Counted from the stretch's first letter, positions 25,265-33,685 are shown. The stretch is 41,501 nt of DNA from Gemmatimonadota bacterium (GCA_030827315.1 JAURER010000023.1:1-41501), one strand, 5' to 3'. Numbers and translations are program-made. The notes: generated from the sequence alone by a model not told the origin.

Positions 25265-25945
25265 ATGAGCCATTCCGTTCGCCGCCACCTCCGCCTGGAG
25301 ATCGCGGACTACGACGCGACCATCCGTCGCTGGATTCCCGGGTACGAGACCATGCTCTCGGCGGCCGCCGAGGCGGTGGCCTCCGTCCACCCCGGGCGGG
25401 TCGTGGACCTCGGCTCCGGTACCGGGGCGCTGGCCGAGGCCCTCCTGGAGCGTCCCGAGGTGGGCGTCGTCGAACTCCTCGACGTGGACCCCGAGATGCT
25501 GGAGCAGGCCCGGACCCGCGTGGAGCGCTTCGGCGACCGTGCCGTCTTCACCCTCCGCTCCTTCGACGAGCCCTTCGGGCCGTGCGACGCGTTCGCCGCG
25601 TCGCTGTCGCTGCACCACATCCCGTCCATGGAGACGAAGACCGGGCTCTTTGCCCGGGCCTTCGCCGCGCTCCGCCCCGGTGGGGTGTTCGTGAACGCCG
25701 ATGCCACCATGCCCGACGACGAGGCCGGGAAGGCGCGCCTCTTCCGCTACTGGGCGGACCACCAGGTGCGACAGGGGATCTCGGAGGAGCGGGCGTTCGC
25801 CCACTTCGACGAGTGGTCGGAGGAGGACACCTACATGCCGCTCGAGGTCGAGCTGGCCGCCCTCCGGGATGCCGGGTTCGAGGCCGGGCAGGTATGGGCG
25901 GCCGGGCCCATCGGGGTGGTGGTGGCGACGAAGCCGGCGCCCTGA
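25265..25945 (+). CDS. SAM-dependent class I methyltransferase
   Basis: A 226-residue cytoplasmic protein with a seven-strand methyltransferase fold. Motif I is VVDLGSGTGALAEALL (about 46-61), the acidic end of strand 2 is LLDVDPEMLEQAR, motif II/III lies around DAFAASLSLHHIP, and LRPGGVFVNADAT is motif IV-like. It resembles general type-25/type-11 methyltransferases with no clear substrate signature. The ATG at 25265 lacks a ribosome site but sits 6 bases after a promoter-like element. It is flanked by two peptidase gene remnants, so it may have been inserted or retained in a decaying region. Confidence 0.85.
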   Translation: MSHSVRRHLRLEIADYDATIRRWIPGYETMLSAAAEAVASVHPGRVVDLGSGTGALAEALLERPEVGVVELLDVDPEMLEQARTRVERFGDRAVFTLRSFDEPFGPCDAFAASLSLHHIPSMETKTGLFARAFAALRPGGVFVNADATMPDDEAGKARLFRYWADHQVRQGISEERAFAHFDEWSEEDTYMPLEVELAALRDAGFEAGQVWAAGPIGVVVATKPAP

Positions 25946-26087
25946 GCGAACCTCCATCCCCGCCGACGCCCGAGTCCCGCCGATGGGCCGAGGTCCGACC
26001 ATGCCGTGCCGGCCTTCTCCGGTCTCCCGTTCCGCCGCCGCCCGTGGCGCGTGCGCCGTCGCGTCGCGGGTCGCGTGCGCGCTCGTG

Positions 26088-26273
26088 CTGCCCGACACGC
26101 CGCGGAACCGGCAGCTCGTCGATCACGCCCGCGGGGCCGCGGCGCGCTACCGGAACGTGGGCGTTCGCATCGAGGACAACTACATCCTCACGCCGGAGGG
26201 GCTCGTACGCATCACGGACGTCCCGCGGTAGATCGAGGAGATCGAGGCGCTGCGGAAGAACCTGGTGATGTGA
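26088..26273 (+). pseudogene. C-terminal remnant of an M24 (Xaa-Pro) aminopeptidase
   Basis: The frame reads PDTPRNRQLVDHARGAAARY, then RNVGVRIEDNYILTPEGLVR, ITDVPR, a TAG stop at 26229-26231, then IEEIEALRKNLVM and a stop. The RNVGVRIEDNY and VPR-x-IEEIEAL pattern matches the end of secreted M24 aminopeptidases, where Asn/Arg-Val/Ile-Gly-Val-Arg-Ile-Glu-Asp carries a metal-ligand Glu. The stop replaces one residue. The upstream part of the enzyme is missing, so this is a decayed fragment. The stretch 25946-26087 between it and the methyltransferase holds nothing else I can support. Confidence 0.65.
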
Positions 26274-26291
26274 GGAGGGGAGCAGTCCGCC

Positions 26292-27518
26292 TCAACCTCG
26301 TGGACTCCCTTCCAGCAGCCCCTCGAGCGCCTCCTCGCGTGCGCCGTTCTCGTCGCACACCGCGAACGTCGACTCCCCCGTCCCGTACATCGCCACGCCC
26401 GCGTACTCTCCGGCCTTGTTCAGCACGAAGAAGCGCACGTCGAAGTTCGGGAGCCCCCGCTCGTTGAGCAGGCGCGGTTCCACGGTGTTTTCTCTGATGC
26501 GCTGGAGGCCGGCCATACCGGCGTCCTTGGGTGACATCCCCTGGCGCATGAACTCCACGATGAGGAAGCTCGCGCAGTTGTAGAGGTTCGCTTCGCCACG
26601 TCCCGTGGAGCCCGCGGCGCCGACCGCGTTGTCCACGTACTGCCCCGCGCCGAGGATGGGCGAGTCGCCCGCGCGCCCCGGGATCTTCCACGACAGACCC
26701 GACGTCGTGGTGACGCCGCAGATGTCGCCGTCGGCGTTCACCGCTTCGAGGCTCGTGGTGCCCCAGAACGATTCGGGGTCGATGAGACCGTCGTCGACCA
26801 TGGAAAGTCCGGCTGCCAGCGAGGCGTCGTGGAACGCCTGCAGCCGCTCGAGGTGCTCGGGGTCAGCGAACGGTGCGCCGCCCCCGCCGCGCCGACGACG
26901 GATGAGGTCGGGGTCGGTGATCTCGCCGGCCCGGGACAGTCCCTGGATGCGCTCCTCGGGGTCGAGCCAGTGGGAAGGATCGACGCGCCGGCGCCACTCG
27001 AGCCAGAGCGCCCGGGAGCGCGGCGTGTTGAGATCGTCCTCGATCTCGAAGCCGAGGGAGCGGGCGAACTCCTGCGCTCCCTTGCCGACGATCAGGTGGT
27101 GGTCGGTGAGCTCGGCGACGGCCTTGGCCACGATCGAAGGCGTGCGCACGCCCTCGATCCCGGCCACGCCCCCGGCCCAGCGACGGGGCCCGTGCATGAG
27201 GCAGGAGTCGAGCTGAACCACGCCGTCGGCGTTGGGGAGCCCCCCGTACCCGATGCCCTGCTCATCGGGGTCGAGCTCGGGGATGTTCACGCCCGCCACG
27301 AGGGCGTCGAGGACGTCTTCGCCCTCGGTGATCCCCCTGTACGCACGCTCGATGGCGCTCTCGGGCCCGCCGTTCTTCCAGCGGATGCTGCTGACGTCGG
27401 AGACGCACAACGGCCGGGAGCGGGGGATGTGGACGGCCGGCGCGCCGGCGAGGGCGGAAGGGGTGGCCGCGACGGCGACGCCCGCCGCCGTGGTGCGCAC
27501 GAAATCACGTCTGTCCAT
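26292..27518 (-). CDS. Tat-exported isoaspartyl peptidase / N4-glycosyl-asparaginase family protein (Ntn hydrolase)
   Basis: A 408-residue Thr-dependent Ntn hydrolase of family T2. The N-terminus MDRRDFVRTTAAGVAVAATP is a twin-arginine signal. The precursor would self-cleave before a Thr in SFWGTTSLEAV; the Thr-rich GVTTTSGLSWKIPGR and the glycine motif GAGQYVDNAVGAAGSTGRGE are typical of the active site. The enzyme would hydrolyse isoaspartyl dipeptides or GlcNAc-Asn in the periplasm. A short RRRRGGGGAPF insert precedes the cleavage region. The ATG at 27518 starts the Tat signal. The 238 bases to the divergent GNAT gene hold only presumed promoters. Confidence 0.9.
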   Translation of the reverse strand: MDRRDFVRTTAAGVAVAATPSALAGAPAVHIPRSRPLCVSDVSSIRWKNGGPESAIERAYRGITEGEDVLDALVAGVNIPELDPDEQGIGYGGLPNADGVVQLDSCLMHGPRRWAGGVAGIEGVRTPSIVAKAVAELTDHHLIVGKGAQEFARSLGFEIEDDLNTPRSRALWLEWRRRVDPSHWLDPEERIQGLSRAGEITDPDLIRRRRGGGGAPFADPEHLERLQAFHDASLAAGLSMVDDGLIDPESFWGTTSLEAVNADGDICGVTTTSGLSWKIPGRAGDSPILGAGQYVDNAVGAAGSTGRGEANLYNCASFLIVEFMRQGMSPKDAGMAGLQRIRENTVEPRLLNERGLPNFDVRFFVLNKAGEYAGVAMYGTGESTFAVCDENGAREEALEGLLEGSPRG

Positions 27519-27756
27519 GACCATCGAGGGGTTCGAGTCCGGTTCGGCTTCAGGGCACACAGTAGCACCCGGATCGGAAGCCCGCCTCCCCGGCCGCGAC
27601 AGTGCCCGGGTCGATCCCGGTGGGCCGCGCGGACGGGCGCCGCTCACCCACGAGGCGTGGGTTGCCCTGCCGCCCGATAAGACGTCAAAGTGGAACGGCG
27701 CGCCGAACCGTCCTAGCTTGCCCGGTAGGTCGTGGGCGGGGCCTGGCCGCAACTCC

Positions 27757-28401
27757 ATGATGACGGGGACGATGACACTCGGTCGATATCTCGAGTACGC
27801 CATCCGGCGGAGTCCCGAAGAGAATCTGTGTGCGCTCGCCCAGCGGATTCCGGGGGTCCACTACGAGCGTTTCGATGTGTACGAGGTGCCGGTGGCCTCG
27901 GTCTCGCGCAGACCGGCGCCCGAAGGGTTCGACATCCGTGTCGTGGGACCCGAGTCTGTCGACGACCTGGCTCGCTGTCGCGGTCCTCGCGACCTCTTCG
28001 AACAGCGGTTTTCGGTTCTTCAGGACCGGTGCGTCGCAGCGATGGACGGCAGCGGCGTGGTGGGCTTCGAGTGGTTGTCGGTGCGCGATGAGCGACGCGA
28101 GCCTCTGATGCCCCTCCGCTTCGAAATCCCGGCAAGTCATGCATACGCCTACGATGCCTTCGTCCTGCCGGCGTTCCGAGGCAGAGGCCTGTGGGCCGGC
28201 CTGGTTCGGGAGCTGGCGGGTGCCGCCGGCGAACTCGGGAGGCCCTATGTCTTCTCGCACGTGTCGCGCTACAACGAGCTTTCCCAGGCCGCCCACCGCG
28301 GCGTGGGATTCACCCGGGTCTCCTCCTTCCGCACCGTGGGCCTGGGCGGCGTCGGCTTTACCCTCGGCGCCAAGCCCCGTCGCGACGCGGGAGCGTCGTG
28401 A
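27757..28401 (+). CDS. GNAT-family N-acetyltransferase
   Basis: A 214-residue cytoplasmic protein. The C-terminal half shows the acetyl-CoA-binding pattern: YDAFVLPAFRGRGLWAGLV with an R-G-x-G-type loop, then RYNELSQAAHRGVGFTRVSS, the usual end of the GNAT fold. The N-terminal 90 residues (GRYLEYAIRRSPEENLCALA) are not diagnostic. The substrate is unknown. In-frame ATGs occur at 27757, 27760 and 27772; 27757 is given but the shorter forms are possible. A TAGCTT at 27714-27719 could be its -10. Confidence 0.8.
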   Translation: MMTGTMTLGRYLEYAIRRSPEENLCALAQRIPGVHYERFDVYEVPVASVSRRPAPEGFDIRVVGPESVDDLARCRGPRDLFEQRFSVLQDRCVAAMDGSGVVGFEWLSVRDERREPLMPLRFEIPASHAYAYDAFVLPAFRGRGLWAGLVRELAGAAGELGRPYVFSHVSRYNELSQAAHRGVGFTRVSSFRTVGLGGVGFTLGAKPRRDAGAS

Positions 28402-28410
28402 GGCCCGTGA

Positions 28411-28593
28411 CGCGCCTTCGGCCGGGGGAAATCCTCCCCCCGTGACCCGCGCGGTGGTGAACCCGGCAACGTGCCGTTTCCGAACGTCGACGGACCATGG
28501 GTACGGGTGTCCCACGCCGCCGCCGAGGTGTCCGCCGATCTCGTGCTGGTGCAGGGCTTCGCGGAAGAGCTGAAGCGGCTGAGAGGCAACTGA
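28411..28593 (+). pseudogene. Short open stretch, probable C-terminal remnant of an unidentified gene
   Basis: Sixty codons open to a TGA at 28591-28593, with no good start. The sequence reads DPRGGEPGNVPFPNVDGPWV, then RVSHAAAEVSADLVLVQGFA and EELKRLRGN. It has protein-like amino-acid use, unlike a shadow frame, and ends as a domain would. I cannot name the family. It lies between the GNAT stop and the convergent amidase, near two other gene remnants, so decay of a former gene is the simplest reading. It could be a small gene starting at a GTG (N-V-P). Confidence 0.35.
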
Positions 28594-28611
28594 CCCTCCC
28601 GGCCTCCGGGA

Positions 28612-30225
28612 TCAGCGAACCAGCGCCGGCGTCGTCGTCGGCGGCCTCCGGTGGTGCGTCGCCTGCTCGAATGCGTACGCGATGCGGATGAGCAGCGGCT
28701 CGGACCACGCGTCTCCCAGCACCTGGAGTCCCGCGGGGAGCGTCCCTTCCATGACGAAGCCCATAGGCACCGTGAGGGCGGGGAACCCGGTGGGCGGCGC
28801 GGGCCACTGGCTGTTGTCACCCGCCGGGGTGTCCATGTCGCCGACCAGCCTTGGCGGGTTGCTCCAGCTCGGATAGATGAGCGCCTCGACGTCGTACTCG
28901 GCCATGGCGGCTCGCATCCCCTGGCGGAAGCGCTCTTCCTGGGCTCGCCCGCGGATGCACTGCTCGTTCGTGTCGGGTGTGCCCTCGAAATCGAGGAAGC
29001 GCTCCACCGTGGGCATCACCGTGCGGTAGACCTTCCCGCTCTCGGCGATCTCCTGCAGCGTGCGGTACGGCGGGTTCGGGATGTCGGCGAGGTAGTTCTC
29101 GATGTCGTAGCGGAAGCGCGAGCACCCGGTCCCGCTGCGCAGCTCGTCCAGCTTGTCCACGTGGAAGTCGCGTACCACCGTCGCCCCGAGCCGCTCCAGA
29201 ACGGCGAAGGTCTCCGCGAAGCGCGCGAGAATCTCCGGGTCCGCCGATTCCGTGTAGGCGATCTGCCCCATGACGCCGATGCGCACCCCCTCGAGGTCCG
29301 GCTGCAGAAAGTCGAGGTACGACGCGGCGCGCCGGGCGTCGGCCTCCGCGGTCACCGGGTCGGCGGGGTCGGTGCCCGCGATGACGTCGAAGACGCGCAC
29401 CGCGTCCTCGACGGTGCGGGTCATCGGGCCCGCGATGTCTCGATGAGCGTACAGCGGCATCACCCCGTCCCGGCTCGTGAGTCCCTGGGTCGAGCGGATG
29501 CCCACGAGGGCCTGATGGGACGACGGGCCACGGATCGAGTTGCCGGTGTCCGAGCCCAGCCCCACGAGGCCGAAGTTGGCGGTCACGGCGGCGGCCGTGC
29601 CCCCGCTGGAGCCCGCGGTGACGCGGTTGAGGGCGTAGGGGTTGAACGTCCACCCGGGGAGCATGGAGCCCACCGTCTCCAGGGCGGTAAAGGCGAACTC
29701 GGCCAGATTCGACTTCGCGAGCACGATGGCCCCGGCCTCGCGGATCTTCCGCACCTGATAGGCGTCGTCGGCGGCCATCGAGCCGGCCAGCGACGCCGAG
29801 CCGCCGGTGGTGGGCATGTCGTGCGTGTCGAAGTTGTCCTTCACGATGACCGGGATCCCGTGCAGCGGCCCGGTGAGCGCGCCGGTCCGTCGCAGCTCCC
29901 GGTCCAGGGAGTCCGCGCGCTGGAGGGCGCGGGGGTTCACCAGGATCAGCGAGTTGATGTTCGGTCCCGCGTGGTCGTACGCGTCGATGCGCCGGAGGTA
30001 CGCCTCGACGAGCTGCCTCGCGGTGAGCGTTCCTGCCAGCATCGCCCGGTGGGTCTCGGCGATGGTGAGCTCCATGAGCTCGACGCCGCCGACCTGCTGG
30101 GCGCTCGCCGGCGGTGCGCCGAGCACGACGCCGACGAGGACGAGAAGGCCACCGATGCAGCGTGACGTGACCGCCCGGCAGCGTGCGGGTCGCTCGGGAC
30201 GAGGGTATCGGGGACGGTGTGCCAT
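28612..30225 (-). CDS. Secreted amidase (amidase signature family)
   Basis: A 537-residue amidase-signature hydrolase with a Sec signal (core GGLLVLVGVVLGAPPASAQQ). The Ser-cisSer-Lys triad is visible: Lys in GIPVIVKDNFD, the Gly/Ser motif AGSSGGTAAAVTANFG, and the nucleophile region GLGSDTGNSIRGPSS, where a usual Gly is Asn. The FPALTVPMGF segment near the C-terminus is family-typical. It would hydrolyse amides outside the cytoplasm. The ATG at 30225 gives a long n-region; a GTG at VTSRCIGG is a shorter option. A promoter candidate lies about 50 bases upstream. Confidence 0.9.
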   Translation of the reverse strand: MAHRPRYPRPERPARCRAVTSRCIGGLLVLVGVVLGAPPASAQQVGGVELMELTIAETHRAMLAGTLTARQLVEAYLRRIDAYDHAGPNINSLILVNPRALQRADSLDRELRRTGALTGPLHGIPVIVKDNFDTHDMPTTGGSASLAGSMAADDAYQVRKIREAGAIVLAKSNLAEFAFTALETVGSMLPGWTFNPYALNRVTAGSSGGTAAAVTANFGLVGLGSDTGNSIRGPSSHQALVGIRSTQGLTSRDGVMPLYAHRDIAGPMTRTVEDAVRVFDVIAGTDPADPVTAEADARRAASYLDFLQPDLEGVRIGVMGQIAYTESADPEILARFAETFAVLERLGATVVRDFHVDKLDELRSGTGCSRFRYDIENYLADIPNPPYRTLQEIAESGKVYRTVMPTVERFLDFEGTPDTNEQCIRGRAQEERFRQGMRAAMAEYDVEALIYPSWSNPPRLVGDMDTPAGDNSQWPAPPTGFPALTVPMGFVMEGTLPAGLQVLGDAWSEPLLIRIAYAFEQATHHRRPPTTTPALVR

Positions 30226-30273
30226 CGGCGGGGCGCTCGGGGGTCGGCGGGGACGGGTCGAATTCACGTCGCC

Positions 30274-30303
30274 AAGGTAGGGGCGTCCGGCCTCCGGTGT
30301 CAC
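30274..30303 (-). promoter_or_regulatory. Promoter candidate of the amidase gene
   Basis: GTGACA (30298-30303) and TACCTT (30274-30279) are 18 bases apart on the minus strand, about 50 bases upstream of the amidase ATG. Confidence 0.45.
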
Positions 30304-30376
30304 CCGGCCCTCGCGGCATGGGGCCGCGGCGATCGGGTCGGACGTCCCGTCGCCGCGCCGGGCGAGCGCCGCCTGA

Positions 30377-31081
30377 TCAGGGGAGTTCGCGTGCCAGAGT
30401 CCTCGCGCGGGTGAACACCGAGTCGAGCATCTTCTCGGTGAGCCTCCCCGTGAAGGTGTTCTGCTGGCTGGGGTGGTAGGAGCAGAGGAGGCTCACACCT
30501 CCCCCGACTTCGACCTCGACGCCGTGCCCGAACCTCGGGCGCGGGCGCGGCACCGAACGACCGGCTTCGTCCAGGAGCCGGAACGTCTGGTGGTAGGCGA
30601 GACTCCCGAGTGCCACGATGACCTTCACGGATGTCATCGCGTCGAGCTCGGCGCGGAGCCAGTGTGCGCAGCGGTCCCGCTCGACCGGCGAAGGCCTGTT
30701 GGCAGGAGGGGCACAGCGGACGGCCGCGGTGACGAGCACGCCCTCGAGCTCCATGCCGTCGTCACGGGAGCGCGACTCCGCCTGGTTCGCGAAGCCCGCT
30801 CGGTGCAGCGCCCGGTAGAGCCAGTCGCCCGAGCGGTCCCCCGTGAACATGCGCCCGGTGCGGTTCGCGCCGTGCGCGGCCGGGGCGAGCCCCACCACGA
30901 GGACGCGCGCGGACGGGTCCCCGAACGCGGGCACGGGTCGCCCCCAGTAGGTCTCCGCGCGGAACGCGGCGCGCTTCTCTCTCGCCACCTCCTCGCGCCA
31001 CGCGACGAGGCGCGGGCAGCGGCGACACGCGGTGATCCGATCCTGCAGGACGTCGAAGTCGATGGTTCCGCTCGTTTTCAG
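30377..31081 (-). CDS. Type-5 uracil-DNA glycosylase (UDGb), start codon non-canonical
   Basis: A Fe-S uracil-DNA glycosylase that removes uracil and other deaminated bases. GLAPAAHGANRTGRMFTGD, LVTAAVRCAPPANRPSP and CSYHPSQQNTFTG are family signatures. The first normal start in frame (GTG, 30988) would leave out CRRCPRLVAWREE, which is conserved and carries two of the four cluster cysteines. The others lie in RCAPPANRPSPVERDRC. The open frame continues upstream from 30988 to a TGA at about 31090, with no ATG, GTG or TTG. I have placed the start at a CTG (31081), giving 234 residues, but this is a guess; a mutated start or an indel is possible. Confidence 0.82.
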   Translation of the reverse strand: MKTSGTIDFDVLQDRITACRRCPRLVAWREEVAREKRAAFRAETYWGRPVPAFGDPSARVLVVGLAPAAHGANRTGRMFTGDRSGDWLYRALHRAGFANQAESRSRDDGMELEGVLVTAAVRCAPPANRPSPVERDRCAHWLRAELDAMTSVKVIVALGSLAYHQTFRLLDEAGRSVPRPRPRFGHGVEVEVGGGVSLLCSYHPSQQNTFTGRLTEKMLDSVFTRARTLARELP

Positions 31082-31151
31082 GAAGGCTCAGGCGGCGTCG
31101 GCTCTTTCGTCCGAGAGGGGTACTGGCACACCTCGAACCGCGGCCCCCGGT

Positions 31152-32120
31152 TCAGCGTCCACCCCGGGGCACGCTACCCTCCAGCCAGGCAGACCACCAG
31201 ACGACTGCCAGCATCTCGCTGCCCGCCGCCAGACGGTCCGCGGCGAAGTCGCCGGCCCTGCGGTCCGCGGGAGCGCCCGGGCGGAAGCCCACGTCACGCT
31301 CGATCGTGTAGAGTTCGGGCACCGCGGCGAACGAGTCGAGGAGGAACGCGAAGATTTCCTCTCGCGCGGAGCCGGCGATGGATCGGGGACGCGCGGGTAC
31401 CCGACGCGCCAGGTCCCGGGGGCGTACGTGGGCCGTGACGAAGCCGCTCTCGAAGCGCGCGTGGAAGTCGCGGTCGGTGGTGAACCCTTCGGGATTCGCC
31501 GTGTCGCGGTCCCACCCGTTGAAGTGGATCGTCGTGTGGTGTGGCTGAGCGCCGTCGGTGACGTAGTGCCCCAGGATGCCCGCGTCGTCGAGGATCCGTG
31601 ACTCGATCCACCGCCGCTCATCGGACCCGGCGGGCGCGCGGTGCCAGCGCCGCCACTCGGAGACGAGGCGCTCGTAGAGTTCGAGGATGCGCCAGGGCAG
31701 GAAGCCCGCATCGCGTTCGGGGCGAGGGAGGCCGGCTCGATAGAGCTCGGAAAGGTAGGCCCAGCGGTCGCCGGCCCGCAGCGCCGCGTCCGGCACACGC
31801 TCGAAGTCGATGTAGTGGTCGTAAGACCAGGCCTCGTCCATGGCGGATCGGGTCCCCGACCGCCAGCGGTCCGGCTCCGGGCTGAGGTACTCGAGACGGG
31901 GCCCGGCCTCGCGGAAGAAGTCGGGCATCTCGGACGGGAGCGTCGCGACGGCGGCACGCGCCGCCATCTCGTGGCCCCGGTAGCCCCACGGTGCCGCGAT
32001 GCACGCGGCGACCAGCGCGAAGGTCGGCCCGGCCCGGCCGGCGCGCCGGGCCGCCGCCGACCGATCCGCACGGCCGGCCGGGTCCGCCCGCGGGACACGG
32101 ACCGCGCCCCCCACGCTCAA
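31152..32120 (-). CDS. Exported S1/P1-type nuclease (zinc-dependent phospholipase C/nuclease family)
   Basis: A protein of about 322 residues with an N-terminal export signal (core PTFALVAACIAAP). The mature protein would begin WGYRGHE. In S1/P1 nucleases the N-terminal Trp binds zinc through its main chain, and this motif matches. Further zinc-type residues are in YDHYIDFE and GHYVTDGAQPHHTTIHFNGW. The family cleaves single-stranded nucleic acids and nucleotides. The TTG start (32120) overlaps the stop of the CoA ligase as TTGA; a GTG at 32114 is the alternative. Its place behind a CoA ligase is surprising and may just reflect read-through. Confidence 0.78.
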   Translation of the reverse strand: MSVGGAVRVPRADPAGRADRSAAARRAGRAGPTFALVAACIAAPWGYRGHEMAARAAVATLPSEMPDFFREAGPRLEYLSPEPDRWRSGTRSAMDEAWSYDHYIDFERVPDAALRAGDRWAYLSELYRAGLPRPERDAGFLPWRILELYERLVSEWRRWHRAPAGSDERRWIESRILDDAGILGHYVTDGAQPHHTTIHFNGWDRDTANPEGFTTDRDFHARFESGFVTAHVRPRDLARRVPARPRSIAGSAREEIFAFLLDSFAAVPELYTIERDVGFRPGAPADRRAGDFAADRLAAGSEMLAVVWWSAWLEGSVPRGGR

Positions 32121-33649
32121 CGCGACCGCGCCAGCGCGCCCCGGTCGACCTTGCCGAGGTGCGTGCGGGGAAGGTCGTCCAGGAAGACGACCTCGCGGGG
32201 GTACTTGTACGGTTCGAGGCGCGACTTCGCCCACCCCTGCAGCTCGGCCGCGAGGGAATCGCTCCCTTCCGTGCCCTGCTCGAGCACGACGAAGGCGCCC
32301 GGCTTCACCAGACCCTCCGGCGTGCGCAGCCCAACCACGGCAGCCTCGCGCACGGCGTGGTGCTCGAGAAGGCAGTTCTCGAGCTCCTTGGGCGACAGCC
32401 ACTTGCCACTGACCTTGAGCATGTCGTCGGCACGGCCCTCGTAGGTGACCGTGCCGTCCTCGGCGATCGAGATCATGTCGCCCGACAGATACCAGCCGTC
32501 GCGGAACGCGGCATCGGTCTTATCCCGGTCCCGCCAGTACCCGAGCGCGAGGGAGTCTCCCCGCACGCGCATCACGCCGACCTCACCCGCGGGCACGTCG
32601 TGTCCCTCCGCGTCGCACGCACGGACCTCGAAGCCGTCCACCACTGTGCCGAGCGTGCCCGGACGGACGTCGTCGGGACGGTTCGAGATGAAGATGTGCC
32701 ACATCTCGGCCGTGCCGAGCCCGTCGAGCAGCGGAACACCGAAGAGCTCGTCCCAGCGCCGGTGGAGTTCCGCGGGGAGTGCCTCGCCGGCGGACGTCGC
32801 GAGGCGAAGCGAGGAGAGATCCCGGGCGCCGGCGTCCGCGTGCGACACGAGGTTGCTCACCATCGTGGGCACGTTGACGAGGATCGTCGGCCGGAACGTC
32901 CGGATCTTCTCGAAGAGGGTTTCGGCCGTGCACCGTTCCGGGAAGAGGGCACTCGTGGCACCCACGGAGAAGGGAAAAAGGAGGTTTGACCCCGTGGCGT
33001 ACCCGAAGAAGAGCTTGGGCACGGACAGCGTGACGTCGTCCTCCCGGATTCCGAGGACGCCCTTTGCGTAGAGCTGCGTGGTGTTGGCGAAGGAGCCGTG
33101 GGTCTGCACGACCGCCTTGGGGTGTCCGGTGGTCCCGCCGCTGAAGAGGAAGACCGCCGGGTCGTCGTTGCGTGTCGGGTGAACCGGCGGGTCCGACGCC
33201 GAAGCACGGAAGCGTTGGCGGAAGGCGTCGCCGCCCACCGCGACGAGCGCGGGCGGGTGCTCGGCCGAGCGGGCGGCCTCTTCGAAGGCGTCGACCACCT
33301 CCGGGTCGACGAGCGCGATCTTCGGCGTGGTGTAGTCGAAGAAGTATGCGATCTGGTCGGCGGAAAGCTGCGGGTTGACCATGACGACCACCGCACCGGC
33401 GCGGAACACGCCGAACAGGGCGGCCACGTAGTCGACGCCGTCGGGCAGGGCGATCAGGACGCGGTCACCCGGAACGACCCCCGAATCGGTCAGAAGAACC
33501 GCGAAGCGACCGGCGTCCTCGTGGACCTCGCCGTAGCTCCGTGATCCGGCTTCGGTGAGGAGCGCGCGACGGTCCGCGCGTCCCTCACGGATCCGGTCAC
33601 CGAGGAAGAAGTCGTAAACGTTGAGGGTGCGGGCGCGCCGAGAGGTCAT
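32117..33649 (-). CDS. Benzoate/2-aminobenzoate-CoA ligase family protein
   Basis: A 510-residue adenylate-forming enzyme that activates an aromatic acid to its CoA ester. The phosphate-binding loop is FLFSGGTTGHPKAVVQTH; the A5 motif is GLGTAEMWHIF; A7/A8 read GWYLSGD and KVSGKWLSPKELENCLL; the catalytic lysine is in RTHLGKVDR. The C-terminal half is closest in style to benzoate-, 4-hydroxybenzoate- and anthranilate-CoA ligases. It is divergent from a plus-strand operon that ends in a 2-aminobenzoyl-CoA monooxygenase/reductase-like enzyme, so anthranilate is the favoured substrate, with salicylate or benzoate as alternatives. The ATG at 33649 follows a promoter by 6 bases with no ribosome site. 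Confidence 0.9.
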   Translation of the reverse strand: MTSRRARTLNVYDFFLGDRIREGRADRRALLTEAGSRSYGEVHEDAGRFAVLLTDSGVVPGDRVLIALPDGVDYVAALFGVFRAGAVVVMVNPQLSADQIAYFFDYTTPKIALVDPEVVDAFEEAARSAEHPPALVAVGGDAFRQRFRASASDPPVHPTRNDDPAVFLFSGGTTGHPKAVVQTHGSFANTTQLYAKGVLGIREDDVTLSVPKLFFGYATGSNLLFPFSVGATSALFPERCTAETLFEKIRTFRPTILVNVPTMVSNLVSHADAGARDLSSLRLATSAGEALPAELHRRWDELFGVPLLDGLGTAEMWHIFISNRPDDVRPGTLGTVVDGFEVRACDAEGHDVPAGEVGVMRVRGDSLALGYWRDRDKTDAAFRDGWYLSGDMISIAEDGTVTYEGRADDMLKVSGKWLSPKELENCLLEHHAVREAAVVGLRTPEGLVKPGAFVVLEQGTEGSDSLAAELQGWAKSRLEPYKYPREVVFLDDLPRTHLGKVDRGALARSR

Positions 33650-33655
33650 GGCGGG

Positions 33656-33685
33656 ACGATACCGGGACGCTAGAATGAAGGTCAA
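33656..33685 (-). promoter_or_regulatory. Divergent promoter region of the aromatic-CoA cluster
   Basis: On the minus strand, TTGACC (33680-33685) and TATCGT (33656-33661) are 18 bases apart, with the ligase ATG 6 bases further on, predicting a leaderless message. On the plus strand TAGAAT (33671-33676) is a good -10 for the operon starting at 33715, though no clear -35 is seen. The two promoters overlap within 65 bases, so a regulator bound here could control both arms. Confidence 0.45.
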
